64,000 nt of DNA from assembly GCA_000733355.1 (NCBI GenBank), contig JNVV01000055.1:210571-274570 (forward strand). Direction: 5' to 3'. Made by a program: the position numbers and the translations under genes. Source of the DNA: Falciphora oryzae (lineage: Eukaryota > Ascomycota > Sordariomycetes > Magnaporthales > Magnaporthaceae). The number at the start of each line of letters is the position of its first letter. Positions within the stretch are counted from its first letter, which is position 1. The notes under the pieces are model-generated. The model did not search any database. It was not told the origin of the DNA and saw nothing but the letters and a program-made list of their open reading frames with translations. Below are positions 10,369 through 20,522 of the stretch, one piece after another.

Positions 10369-11181
10369 ATGTGTATGCACGAGCGCCAGTTGACCGACGC
10401 CGCGCTGCAGTACACATCGAAGTGGCTCAGCATCAACTATGCAGCCCCCGAGCAGCTTGGTTTCGGAGAGACCGCCACCGCGGCCAGGAAGTCTCCCTTT
10501 GCCATGGACATCTGGTCTCTCGGTGCGGTGGCCCTCCGCCTTCTCACGAACAACGTCCCTTTCCAGCTGAGAGGCCTCGCCGCCTACATCTACGGCGGGC
10601 CGGATACATTCCCCGTCTCCAGCCTACGGACCTTCGGCGTCTCTGAGGCAGGCATCACGTTTGTGGCCATGGCCATGGGCCCGCTGCCGGAATCCAGGCC
10701 CTCAGCTTCCGACGCTCTGGGACATCCTTGGTTCCCTACCAAACTCGCCCCTGCTCCTCGGAGCCAGGGGCCCAGGTAAGCTCGTTGGTCGTCGTATGAC
10801 CCGACGGTCTGTTCGCTCTAACTTCCTTCCTGCGTCTCCAGCAACACCCAAGCGGGGACCGTAAAAGAGGACACGCAAGTTTCTGATGCCTCGGGCGTTT
10901 GGAGCACGGCACGTGCTGAGAAGGCTCCCGACTGGCATCCCACGTACGCCTCGGCAGAGCCGGGGAACTCACAAGCCATCCACCTTTGGGAGGGCTTGCC
11001 GGCGCAGGTCCTGAGGCCCCTCCCGCGATCTGCTGGCCCACAACAGCAACAACCGGCCCTCCGTGGCGGGTCGGAAGCCTCGCCCTTGGCTGCTGGCCTT
11101 ATTGCCAAGATTGACAACATATCCCTGGTTGACCTTCCCGACTTCGAAGCACCGATGCCCCAAGATCCATCACTTCGTTAG
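10369..11181 (+). CDS. Protein-kinase C-lobe fragment
   Basis: Two exons, 10369-10775 and 10842-11181, with a 66 bp intron (GTAAGC, CTCTAAC, CTCCAG) give 248 aa from ATG at 10369. The first 110 residues are the second half of a kinase domain: YAAPEQLGF (the APE motif), MDIWSLGAVALRLLT (DxWxxG), ASDALGHPWF (the end of the domain). The ATP-binding lobe, the HRD catalytic loop and DFG are absent, and no upstream exon with them is visible. The tail is Gln/Pro-rich with LVDLPDFEAP near the end. It cannot be an active kinase as drawn; either a 5' truncation or a pseudogene whose 3' part remains clean. Confidence 0.65.
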
Positions 11182-12337
11182 TACCCCATCAACACGGCAC
11201 GTCAGCACCCCGCCACGGGCGAAAAGATACCGGGCTAGAGCCGGACGCCAAGCGCGACCCAGAAGCCCAGTCTCGTGGATTCGTACTATACGGGCGAGTG
11301 CTTGGGCCGGCCGCCTGACCGCGGCGGAAGCGGAGGGGCTGTGGGACGTATCAGGGACTTTTTCAGGGGCTGGGGCAAGGTCCGGGGCGGCACGGGCACT
11401 GTCGATAGAGGCCAAGCCTCATGGGGAGGGCGTCGTGACGGCGATCTTGTCGGGGGGTCCAAGGATCCTGTCGACAGTTCCGGGGCCCGGACATCCAGCC
11501 ATGCTTGCGGTCCGGTCCCCGCAACCTCCTTGCTAATGGCGAGTCGACTTTCCACCCCGAAACCACCTACGCATTCGAGGTGGTAGAAGACCCTGCAGCA
11601 CATGATGGCGAAACCATCTTCGCATTCGAGACGGTAGAAGAGCCTCCGGCGCATTATTGCGAAAATATCTTCGCACTCGAGCCGGTAGGATGCCCTCCGG
11701 CGCATTATTGCGAAACCGCGTACGCAATCGATAAGGAAGTAGGTCCTTCAACGCGCTAACTACCCCGACTCCAGGTTGGCACCCAATCCTAACTCCACGA
11801 CATCACGGTACCAAGAAGCGAGTATAGCGACGCTCCATCCGCACAGCCTTGCCACAGCCCGGGATACCGCCCCGTCGCCATGGCGGTGGATGGGCAGCTC
11901 AGGGGCAGGGGTTGAACGGAGGTGCTTCCCCAGCTGGTGCGAAGAGGGTTTCGTGGTCATCAAATTGAAGCGCGCTGCCAACCCGCGGGCCGAGTCGGAG
12001 TTCTGAAATGGAGTGGCGATGCAGAATGCCACGGATCAAGGTTGGGGGAGCGGGTAACAAAAGACGTCAAAGATGGCAAACTGTATCCCAAAGACGGGGC
12101 GCTCGCCTCCAGGCTTGTCAAGGTGCGTATGTGCCTGATACCAAGTGGAAGGGGCGAGCACGGGGGTATTGGATCTTGGGCACGACCAACCGCGCAACGG
12201 TGCATGCGCGTTGTTGGTGGGAATCGGCTGTTAGGTGACCAGTTGAGGAAGACCAACCACCACAGCCGATGTACAAACGTGGGAACCTATCAGTATGCTG
12301 GCACTGTGGAGGGGGACGCAGCAATAGGGATAGACCT
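11182..12337. other. No clear gene; one tandem repeat inside
   Basis: Short overlapping frames on both strands with no recognised domain. It contains the 51 bp tandem repeat at 11574-11726. Confidence 0.45.
11574..11726. repeat. 51 bp tandem repeat, three copies
   Basis: Three head-to-tail 51 bp units start at 11574, 11625 and 11676. On the plus strand each codes a 17-residue unit such as FETVEEPPAHYCENIFA, without a stop between units. The reading frame continues to a stop near 11759. Confidence 0.85.
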
Positions 12338-12876
12338 ACATCATCGTGATATTTGCCATCGATATTGGCGGCTTAAACGCCCATGCCACCATAGTCGGCG
12401 CAGTTCGTCAGCGCAACCAGCAGCTTCACGTCCGTCTGACGGCCGCATCGACAACCTTGCCGAAGGGCGAGACGTCGACGGTCAGGGTGCCGTCGTCCTC
12501 CCGCTACTGGAATACGACAGGCGTTTCGCCGGCGCCCTCACCTCCGTACTGCGGCATGCCTGTCTGGTCGTAGGTGCGGTTCCGGTCGTTGAAGCCCCAG
12601 GTCCGGAAGACGCGCAGGCCGGCGCCCCGGGCCGCGAGCATGCCGTTCTCGACGTCGGCCTGGTCCTTATTGAAGGGGAGGTAGTAGGCGTTGGTGCCGG
12701 CGAAGTAGAAGTCTTTTCCGTCCAGCTTGAACTTGTCGCCCAGGACCGTGACGAAGCCCCTAGGCACAGCGAGTGCACCGACGGCCATAAGGCAAGGGAT
12801 AGGACGGGGAGGGGCGTGTTAGGGCGAGCAGGACGAAGCGAGGAGTGGCGGAGGCGAAACGATAGAAAGAGGACAT
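12338..12876 (-). pseudogene. GH5 endo-beta-mannanase relic, N-terminal part
   Basis: Minus-strand reading from ATG at 12874-12876 gives a hydrophobic signal-like start ([20 protein letters not shown]), a frame change near 12790, then [38 protein letters not shown] and [14 protein letters not shown], the usual N-terminal half of fungal secreted endo-1,4-beta-mannanases. After VVFQ a TAG stands where a Tyr/Trp pair is expected; further on VKLLVALTN-ADYGG and GKYHDD remain, with another stop. The catalytic glutamates are in the missing C-terminal part. It once encoded a hemicellulose-degrading enzyme. Confidence 0.75.
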
Positions 12877-13035
12877 GGTAGCGTGATGCTATTCCACTCG
12901 AGGCCCAAATCAGAGCGACATACATCTACCCATCTTTCAGCGCTATGATTTATACGCGGTGGGGCTGTCAACAGTAGAACAGCTGAGTTCCTCAGTGGAA
13001 GAAGGTTCCTGCAAGCCTGAGCTTATTTGGGTGGA

Positions 13036-13091
13036 GCACGCGGTGCAGAATTTGATTAGTCAGGTGCAGCAACGTGTTGGGCAGGACGCGA
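13036..13091 (+). repeat. Fragment of the solo-LTR family
   Basis: GCACGCGGTGCAGAATTTGA and GTGTTGGGCAGGACGCG match the 5' part of the LTRs at 13564, 26571 and 26861; the rest is missing. Confidence 0.6.
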
Positions 13092-13329
13092 TCCCCCACA
13101 GAGGATCGCCCCCGAACGATTGCCTTCGTAACCCCGCAAATCTTTTTCGGTTTGCGGAAGGCAGACTTGCGAGCCCATCCAGACAATCACCAATTGACGT
13201 ATCAAGCCGACGCAATCATCGATCCCCTACTTGGCCCCTGAAGCCCACGTCATGGATTCTCGTGCAAGCGCCAACATGATCACACCGGACACCCTATTGC
13301 CTCTGATGCACACCGCAACATTCCTCGCC

Positions 13330-13392
13330 ATAATCGCCACCCTGATCTACATAATCGCCGTCCTGATCTCCATAATCGCCATCCTGATCTAT
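13330..13392. repeat. 21 bp tandem repeat, three copies
   Basis: Units starting at 13330, 13351 and 13372 share ATAATCGCC-NCCTGATCT. On the plus strand they encode a hydrophobic IIAxLI heptad that could form a membrane segment. Confidence 0.8.
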
Positions 13393-13563
13393 TGGTGGCT
13401 GGTCCTTCCGGCAATACGACTCACACAATGCTCGGATACGATAATGTTCCACCTTGCCAAATTCGCTCCTACGACCTGGACTTCCGTTCGCGCCATCCTC
13501 GTTCTCAACCATTCGAGGCCGTCTACTGATCCGAACTGGGTCCACTTTATCCTCCCCCACCTC

Positions 13564-13737
13564 TGTTGTATGCGATGCAGGATTTGATTAGTCAAGTGCA
13601 CGGACGTGTTGGGCAGGACGCGTTGCGGGCAAAATTTTGCGGGAAATCTGTCCAGGCGGGGCATGGCGCATCATCAATCAGACAGATCAATCAATCAATC
13701 CAATCAGATCAATTCATTCTCGTTACGCTGTGCAACA
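13564..13737 (+). mobile_element. Solo LTR (174 bp) with 5 bp TSD
   Basis: Starts TGTTGTATGCG and ends CTGTGCAACA, flanked by ACCTC at 13559-13563 and 13738-13742. The sequence matches the inverted copies at 26354-26571 and 26676-26861. The TG...CA ends and 5 bp duplication are the marks of an LTR left after recombination. The TGTTGTATGCG end versus TGTTGCACGCG in the sister copy is a CpA-to-TpA change. Confidence 0.8.
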
Positions 13738-14041
13738 ACCTCCAGATCTTATTCAGGCCCATCCATCGTCGCTGGTCATGCCGCCTATGCACAGACATCC
13801 GACCTGGAAAGCCCCGGGGGCCAGATCTCTGGCACATTGTCGAAGTAAACCCTCTACCATCTTTCCCGTGACCGTGGTGTATTTGCATCTGCGTATTCTA
13901 TCGCTATCTCTAACCCCGCTTCCATATGAATTAGATCGAACTGAAGCATAGAGATTGCCGCAGCAATGACCCGTATCATGTGTCGTGTCTGCGTGAGCTT
14001 GCCATACATCTAGCAGGAAATCATACTAGTCCACGCTACGA

Positions 14042-15447
14042 CGAGTTCAGGATCTACCCAGACTGGCGCCGATGGCCGTTCATGGGGTTCGCCCAGAAGG
14101 TGTTTGGCAGCCATCTTACCCTTGCGCAGACGAAAGGTGTGCGCAAGGTCTCCGTTCAGGCGAAGGAAAACCAGAAGGACTTGGCGTGAGTTTCTCTTGC
14201 CCACTTGGAAAGTCTTTGTTGCCGAGTGTACAAGTCTCGTATGATGCTGATCTTCACTCCAGTCGACAACTTCTGCTTTGCTTTACAAGCCTGTCTCAAC
14301 ATTTCCAACCCCGCGGCTGCTTCTTCTCTGACGAGGAAATCAATGAGCTCATAACGGCTGCTGAAGGTGTTTGAAAAAGCAAAAACTGGCGATCCAAAAG
14401 TGTTGGAGGTATGCTGTGCCTCTATTACGACGATCATATCAGCCCCAAGTGAGAATGTTTGGATATTGATGGCAGTTGCTTACCTCTGTGAGTTTCTGTC
14501 AAGGCATGCTTAGAAGAAGCCAAAAGCCTGCCCGCATCGGCGCTTATCGAGCTCGCCGCGTTGAGGACAGAGGAGGTCGACAGCCACGGCGACAGACTCA
14601 AGCGCGCGCTGGAACGCCTTGGCAAGGCCACCCGCCCTCAACGTGCTCAACCAGCCACACCGAACCCACGTGCCGACTAACACGAGGACGCTCGCGCTTT
14701 CAGATCGGAGAGAGAGGCAAATTAACAGCGCGGATATGGCCGAGCTCCTACAGTGTCTTGCTAGCGTCATGGCAAACCAGAAGCCGGTGTCCGCGGCCAT
14801 GGAGCTGCTATCCCGAAACCTCGGGTCCTCGGCCGATACATATCTTCTCCCGGCGTGCGGCCTCTTCTTCGCCGGAATAGTGGGGATATTGCATATTCCG
14901 CCGCTTATCATATGCCTTTGGCCGGCGTACAAGGCGACGAGGGAATACATGAGGATAAAGGTCGACTGCTACAATGTCTCGACAGGTAAGAGAGCTACGG
15001 CCGCCTGCTGTTGGAGGAAATAGGAGGGTTCTCGGGCTAATATAAGCTTTGTTGGGAATGAACAGCCAAAAAGCTGAGCGAAGCCTTTGGTTTCGACGGT
15101 GAAGCCTGCGCAGTCTACGTCTTGGCAGCAATGTGCTACGCGGGAACGTTCTTCACGCAGGAGGACAGGGAATACCGCAACCACCGACTTCACCTCACAA
15201 GGTCTTTGGGCTCGACCCTCTGGGAGACGGCAAGGTCATGGCCATCATCAGCCGAGATGTGCGGTCTTTGTGGGGCAGGATCCATTACACTCACAGTCAG
15301 CCGCCGCATCCGGCCCTCAAGCATGGTCTTGCCCAGGTCGGTCCTGACTGGATACCGGTGCTTGGCGAGCGGCGGCGTTCGGATGCGGAGTTTTACGAGG
15401 AAAGGCCCGGCAGAATGAAGGAGGCATTTGAGGTAATTCTAGGCTAG
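14042..15447 (+). pseudogene. Decaying multi-exon gene of unknown function
   Basis: Fragments of one plus-strand gene seem present but I do not recognise the family. A piece ending KENQKDLA (about 14187) is followed by a GTGAGT donor; LLKVFEKAKTGDPKVLE (about 14400) precedes a GTATGC donor; CLEEAKSLPASALIELAALR (about 14505) is helical and ends at a stop near 14680. The clearest part starts with ATG at 14738 (MAELLQCLASVM), has a hydrophobic stretch (LPACGLFFAGIVGILHIPPL), a GTAAGA intron at 14986-15065, and AKKLSEAFGFDGEACAVYVL. A frame change near 15195 leads into VFGLDPLGDGKVMAIISRDV and ends near 15447. Exon limits before 14700 are guesses. Confidence 0.35.
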
Positions 15448-15810
15448 CCGTGTACCGAGTAAAGGATAGTCTTTGGCTGTTGGCTTCTTTGTATGTAGGC
15501 CTAGCTGAACCCGCCTCGCTAACCACAACATGGAGCAAGGTCCACATATGCACGCATCGCCTGGTGATAATTTCACCTCTTGTCCCACTTCCTATGGTCG
15601 GTAAAGTACCGGTCATGGATGCGCGAAGCATACTCCACCAGGACGGGGAACCCCTGGTGATCTTTTGCGAATCAGGCGCGCCAAGTACGAGGAGGTAGGG
15701 TCAGCATGAGGTGTCTGGCAAACGATCAGCCCGCTGTGGTTGAGACGTGCGCAGCGCATACTAGCGACGACACGATAAACCCAAACAAGGTGGCATCCGC
15801 CTCAATTTGG
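15448..15810. other. No gene recognised
   Basis: Short frames only; nothing with recognisable motifs. Confidence 0.5.
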
Positions 15811-16359
15811 GCCACTGCCACCAAGCACACAGAACGGCGCACCCCCAGCGGCGTTTTTGCTCCCCGAGTGCGCCTCGGCCAAAAGGTCACCAAAAACGGC
15901 CCACACCTCGAGGCTCGAGCGCACCGCCGCCTTCTCCTCATCCTCTAGCCTTCCCATACCCTGCCCTCCCACAGCGTCTTGGCCACGCCGCGTTACGCCA
16001 GCGCGCCGACGACGAGCCGCAGCGGGTACGGCAACGATCTCAGGACGCCGGCGCGCATGGCGGGGTGGTTGTCGGCCCGTCGCTCGCGCACCTGGTAGAA
16101 GTACAGCTTGTCCTCGAGCGGCACGCGCTGGGCCAGGTCGCGGGCGCGCCGAACGGGGTCCAGGCGGTGGATGATCAACGTGCTGTTGCCCACAAGCTCG
16201 CCGCCCACGGACACGTAGGGGACCTTGCCGCGCGGGCCGTCGCGCGGCGAGCCGGCGGCCAGTGTGCAGGGGACTCACGCGGGCCTCGAGCTCGGCGGCG
16301 AAGGAGGGGCCACGGGTGGGCGCTGGGAAGCCGCGGAAGAGGGTGATTGGGGGCGCCAT
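15811..16359 (-). pseudogene. GST/Fax-like (metaxin-type thioredoxin fold) pseudogene
   Basis: From ATG at 16357-16359 the minus strand reads MAPPITLFRGFPAPTRGPSF and then, after a frame change near 16270, GPRGKVPYVSVGGELVGNST, LEDKLYFYQVRERRADNHPA and LRSLPYPLRLVVGALA, then a stop; a third frame carries GMGRLEDEEKAAVRSSLEVW and APFCVLGGSG. The order of motifs matches fungal GST-like proteins of the failed-axon-connections/Tom37 type (N-terminal thioredoxin-like strand, then a helical C-terminal domain). At least two frameshifts and a stop make it nonfunctional. A TATATA stretch at about 16473-16478 lies about 115 bp upstream. Confidence 0.65.
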
Positions 16360-17176
16360 GGTTGTGGCGTGAACGGTGTTGAAGGGGGTGGCGGACAAGA
16401 CGGCGTGGAGGATGGGCATCGAAGATTACGCGCAAACCTGTAATTGAAGAGCAAAGGCGCCAGAAACAACGGCCTATATAGTAGCGCTGGGTTCGGAGGT
16501 CGGCCTTCAAGTCTTAGCAGCGAACAAACAACCTGCTTGACCCGCTCGCGCCACCAACGGAAGTCGAGCGGAGAAGGAATGGGCATTACGTTGGTTGGCG
16601 TATCTGTAAGGGACTTGTTCGCGTTAGCATCAACCGAACACAGGAACTAGAGCCACCGGGAGACACACCTCGTCCCCTTAACGCCCCACTGACCCCAAGC
16701 GAGAGGCGAAGTTGATGCGCTATTGGTGTCCTGGACAGCAGTGGCGGCGGCGGGCGTTGACGATGCGGCGACAAAGTCTGCTTGACAGCCACGTGAACGG
16801 ACACAGAGAAAACGAGCACAAGAGGCGGAAGGGCAAGAAAAAGAACTGAATAGTGACGGAAACATAAATGAAGAGCAGAACTAGGTAGACAACAAGAACA
16901 AAAAGAACAAGCAGATACAGCCGCTAGACCGCCCTCGACGCCCAAAAAGCCCAACCACTCATCAGCAACAAGCCTCGACAGCCATCCCGTAGGAGCGTCC
17001 TGCATCACCCCTCCCATCAGCCGGCCTCGAAGTCCCTTGGCGAAGCGTCCCCGGCTCAGTACCAGCAGACCAGGAGGCTGTAGACCATGCCGCCGGTCCC
17101 TCCTCTTGGGCTCCCGGGCCCTCCAGATCCCGCTCGGTTGCGCCGAAGCTTTTTTCTCAACCGTTCGACGCCCTCC
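16360..17176. other. Intergenic
   Basis: Upstream region of the GST-like pseudogene and downstream region of the Kex2-repeat gene. A 143-codon minus-strand frame (16586-17017) is Ser/Leu-rich without a recognised domain and is not called. Confidence 0.45.
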
Positions 17177-18119
17177 CTAGCCATGCCTGCCGCGCTCTCC
17201 CATGTTGATCGTTTTGTGCTTGCCCTTGGTGGAACCTTTGCGCTTTGACCTGGTATCCCGCCTGGTCACGCCGGTGTGCTTCTTGAAGCGCGCGATGTCC
17301 TCGGGCGTCATGTGGCCGTGGCGCGCGTTCGGGCTCCCCTTGTCCTTGGGCTCGCGGGCTTCGAGCTACTCCAGGTCCCGCTTGCTAGTCAGCCGCAACT
17401 TCTTCTTCAACGCCTCGGTCTGCTCCCTGTTGAGCGCGCGCGTGGGGCCTCTCGAGCCGGAACTGCGCTCGGGCTCCCGGGCCTCGAGGTCTCGCTTCAA
17501 GTGCTTATGCATCTCGTTGTTGATCCAGTCGGCCCGTTCCTTGGTCATAGGAGCCGGGTTGCCCTTCCCCTGGGAGGGCTTGCGACTAAGACTGGCTCGT
17601 GCTTCGAGGTGCTTGAGGTCTCGCTTCGTGTTCTTAAACATCTTGTTGTTGATCCAGTCGGCCCGCTCCTTGGTCATAGGAGCCGGGTTGCCCTTCCCCT
17701 GGGAGGGCTTGCGACTAAAACTGGCTCGTGCTTCGAGGTGCTCGGTTGCCCCTGCCATTGGAGGGCTTGGAACTAAAACTGGCTCGTGCTTCGAGGTGCT
17801 CGAGGTCGCGCTTGATGTTCTTGTTAATCCAGTCGATCTGCTCCTTGGACATCTCACCCCCACGCCCTCCCGTGCCCTTCCCGGGCCTGTCCCTGGCCTC
17901 GACTTGCCGGACCTTGAGCCCGCCCCTTAATCCAAACTCGCATCCCATGTTTCCGCACGCCTTGCTGCGCGGGAACGAGGGGGAGACGCTGTGACTCTTG
18001 ACGATGCGCGCCTCGAGCTGAACGGGCGCGGCGAGCCCGTCCCGGGCGGCAACGACAGGCGCCGCGGCGGCCTGCGTGGCTGCGAGGGCCAGGAAGGCGG
18101 CGAAGGCGGAGAAGTGCAT
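17177..18119 (-). pseudogene. Secreted Kex2-site repeat protein, broken
   Basis: Starts at ATG 18117-18119 with a signal peptide (MHFSAFAAFLALAATQAAAA), a pro-like region, then repeats beginning after KR: DLEHLEARAS.S.KPS.G.GNPAPMTKERADWINN....KR, 43 residues (129 bp) per full unit. Four to five DLE/LEAR units occur, each preceded by a dibasic KR suited to Kex2 cleavage. Unit 1 has lost the MTKERADWINN part by a deletion near 17745 that shifts the frame; a TAG at 17366-17368 interrupts the last unit (KRDLE-stop-LEAREP). The frame then continues TPEDIARFKKHTGVTRR and ends at 17177. This is the pattern of fungal Kex2-processed repeat proteins, some of which are peptide precursors. The product's role is unknown; no modification genes lie beside it. 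Confidence 0.7.
17366..17841 (-). repeat. 129 bp coding repeat of the Kex2-type protein
   Basis: Near-identical direct repeats: for example GGGTTGCCCTTCCCCTGGGA at about 17554 and again at 17685, spaced by 129-131 bp, with a shortened copy near 17740-17790. They correspond to the LEARAS/KPSQGKGNPAP units. Confidence 0.8.
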
Positions 18120-18127
18120 GGTGAGAC

Positions 18128-18180
18128 GGGAAACAAAACAAAAGGAAAAAGAAAAAGGAAAAAAAGACAAAAGGAAATGG
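18128..18180 (-). promoter_or_regulatory. CT-rich (minus strand) tract upstream of the Kex2-repeat gene
   Basis: The plus strand is almost pure A/G here (AAACAAAACAAAAGG, GAAAAAGAAAAAGG), so the minus strand shows a pyrimidine-rich run within 60 bp of the ATG, a common feature of fungal 5' leaders. The regulatory role is inferred. Confidence 0.4.
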
Positions 18181-18939
18181 GATAACGGGAATGAGAAAGT
18201 GAAGCCCAGAGATGGTGCTGGAGAGCAGAATCGTGCTGAGCAGAGTGATGGGGGACTTCGTGCGGTCTTTATCTGTTTCCATCGCCATGGTCTCGAGGTG
18301 GGATCCAGAACTTGGGACGATGGCATGTCGAAACCCTTCCTGTTTGGGAGCGCACAGATCACGGCGGCCCGCCTCCACGCAACGTGCCGCAGGGGTATCC
18401 ATCGCCCTGTTCCTGCCTGTGCTTGCCAAGCCCAGTCGAGGCCAGATCTTTTTGGCTCGATTTGGCAGTCCTTGTGCCTGGGACCCTGCACCCATCAAAG
18501 CGTTTTATTTCGGGAAGCATCAATGCTTCTCTCCAGGTTTCGCCGTGAGCCCCTGGCCATGGGTTGCTTGGCCCAAATGCCACCCCGCAGAACAGCGTTA
18601 GTGCACACTGCCAGATTGCATTCAAATCCTCAACACCCGCCAAATCAGCGATCCAACACCAACAACCACGCCCGCCAACGGCGCTGGCGACGGCAATATG
18701 CCGTTGCCAACGGCCCCCGCAGCCAATAGGGTGGCGCACGCTATCCTCGGCGACACGTCGGACCGGAGGAGCGCGTCGCTGCCGCCCCGGCCCCCGCGCA
18801 ATACAGCGCAACCGACCACACCGTCTCCGCTGCGCAACGTGAAGCACCCGTGATACGCCTCTGTCAGTGACAAAGGGACAGGGTACGCGCGCGGCGCGTG
18901 CGCGACGTAAGAAGTGAAGGTATCATGATCTGGATCTCG
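18181..18939. other. No gene recognised
   Basis: Upstream of the Kex2-repeat gene; short frames in all phases, none with recognised motifs. Confidence 0.4.
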
Positions 18940-19467
18940 TGCCAGGCCCTGGAGGGGCCGACGCGAGGATCCTACTCTATCTGGGTGCAGGGCGCGAGGC
19001 CCGTGCACGGGGCCGACCGACAGGTCCAGGGACCTATCATCTGCCCCTACCTAGAAAAAATGTCGATGCCCTCATCGACTTGCGCCTTTGTGCCCTTTGC
19101 AGACCTATGCCTGCTTGTAATAAATACATCGCCTTTGTTTCCTCTCGACGCGCGCTTCACGGCCGGTTGGCGCATCCGGCGGAAGGGGCCCGGATGCGCC
19201 TCCGTAAAGCAGCTTGGAGCTTCCGCAATTGCACTTTCCACCTGTGCCTCGATAACACTTCGGCGGCTAACGGCTGTTTAAATGCGGCCCCTGATAGCTC
19301 ACAAGGGGCCTTTAAAAAAGTCCACTGCTTTATGGATAAATACCAGGTACACGTCCGTTGGTCCCCGGGCCATACGGGAATCCCCGGGAACGAAAAGGCC
19401 GACGCCGAAGCGAAGCTGGGGTCAGCCCTGCTCATACCCCAATGTAACAGGTTTTTGCCACTGTAAC
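18940..19467 (+). pseudogene. LINE RNase H relic
   Basis: The clear part (19200-19430) reads LDNTSAANGCLNAAPDSSQ and QVHVRWSPGHTGIPGNEKAD, the C-terminal half of the RNase H domain found after RT in Tad/I-type LINEs. Upstream frames are disrupted. The element is only a scrap. Confidence 0.75.
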
Positions 19468-19985
19468 TGGCTACAGTGGCGTTAGGCCTGGAAAGGGGGG
19501 GTTCTTTCAGGGAGATCTCAAAGGTCCAGCAGCTTAACAGTCGTATTCGTGCAAGACTTAACAAGTCTATGGTGATGGGTAACAAAGAACAAAAACGATA
19601 GCTTGCCCTCCAGACTCCCTTCACAGGGGGTCCCTCGGGCCCTTCTTATGCCTGGCCCTCCGGCCGTCCTTCGGTTGCCGTCGGCACGCCTCCTCCTCCG
19701 TGGCGTCCGTCGGGGCTTGTCTTTCGGCTGTCATCGGCACATCTCTTCCGTGGCGTCCGCCCGGGGCTGGATATGCTTTGTCCCCTTTCAGGGTTCGGAG
19801 CTTGGATGCGCCTTGACCGGGCTGGGGTCCGTATCTGCGGAGGCCAGCCGGCATGCGTGTCATAGAGCTGAACTCTCTTGATCCGCACGTCCTTCAGGGC
19901 TTGCGCCCCTCTGGCTGCCACCCGGAGTCCTCCCCTGAGGCCACCGGTGAAGGCTGCTGGTCATGGTTCTGTGCGGGGTGTTACA
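19468..19985. mobile_element. Possible solo LTR (518 bp) with 5 bp TSD
   Basis: Starts TGGCTACAGTGGCG and ends GGGGTGTTACA; GTAAC stands on both sides (19463-19467 and 19986-19990). No second copy is in the window, so the call rests on TG...CA ends and the duplication only. Removing it would join the RNase H relic to the inverted RT relic. Confidence 0.45.
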
Positions 19986-20115
19986 GTAACCGCCGGGGTT
20001 GTGGGATTTCTTTGCCTAGAGAAATGCATAAGTTCGCATTTCCCCGGGTCGAAAGCAACCTTATTAGCCCTACCCCAACGTAGGATTTCCGTTACCGTAG
20101 CAGGGGCCATTGAGG
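19986..20115 (-). pseudogene. LINE RT relic, opposite strand
   Basis: Minus-strand translation gives EILRWGRANKVAFDPGKCEL and MHFSRQRNPTTPAVTV, which match the region after the YxDD box of Tad-type reverse transcriptases. It faces the plus-strand RNase H relic. Confidence 0.65.
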
Positions 20116-20522
20116 ATAGCGTGCGCTACCTTATTAGCTAAGGGGCCCGTTGGCGGCGTGGTTATTAGTATTGGATCGTTGGATTGGCGGGTGTTAAGGA
20201 TTTGTATGTAATTTGGCAATATGCACTAACAGCACAATGCCCAAAATTGATAGGTTCGAGGAAGGATGCCGGGTTGGGCCTAACGGCACTTGAGGGGATG
20301 ACATTAAAAGTGGGCTGCGGCTCCTGCCGCACCCCTCAAAGTTAGAAACCCAGACCTGGGATTGATACCCAACACCAGCAGTGCCCTGCAATCAATCCCG
20401 CCCCAAACCAGTTACTCAGTCCAACACGTCGGGTCGGTGTATCCTCCGGTCCTTCTCACCTCGGTTTTGAACCCAAGTTGCTGTGTCGGGAATCACCGGC
20501 GTCGTCGTGCCCGGACCGCATT
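20116..20522 (+). promoter_or_regulatory. Upstream region of the NACHT-ankyrin gene
   Basis: No coding potential. It separates LINE scraps from the NLR start and should carry its promoter; no specific element is recognised. Confidence 0.4.

Larger units (their letters stand above)
12877..14041. other. Gene-poor stretch with LTR pieces
   Basis: Holds an LTR fragment (13036-13091), a 21 bp tandem repeat (13330-13392) and a solo LTR (13564-13737). The open frame across the 21 bp repeats (from about 13276) encodes a hydrophobic Ile-rich segment but runs into the LTR and has no recognised family. Confidence 0.5.

Noticed and set aside
17202..17930. Plus-strand 242-codon frame over the Kex2-type repeats
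   Set aside because: Shadow of the minus-strand gene, which has a signal peptide and KR-bounded units.
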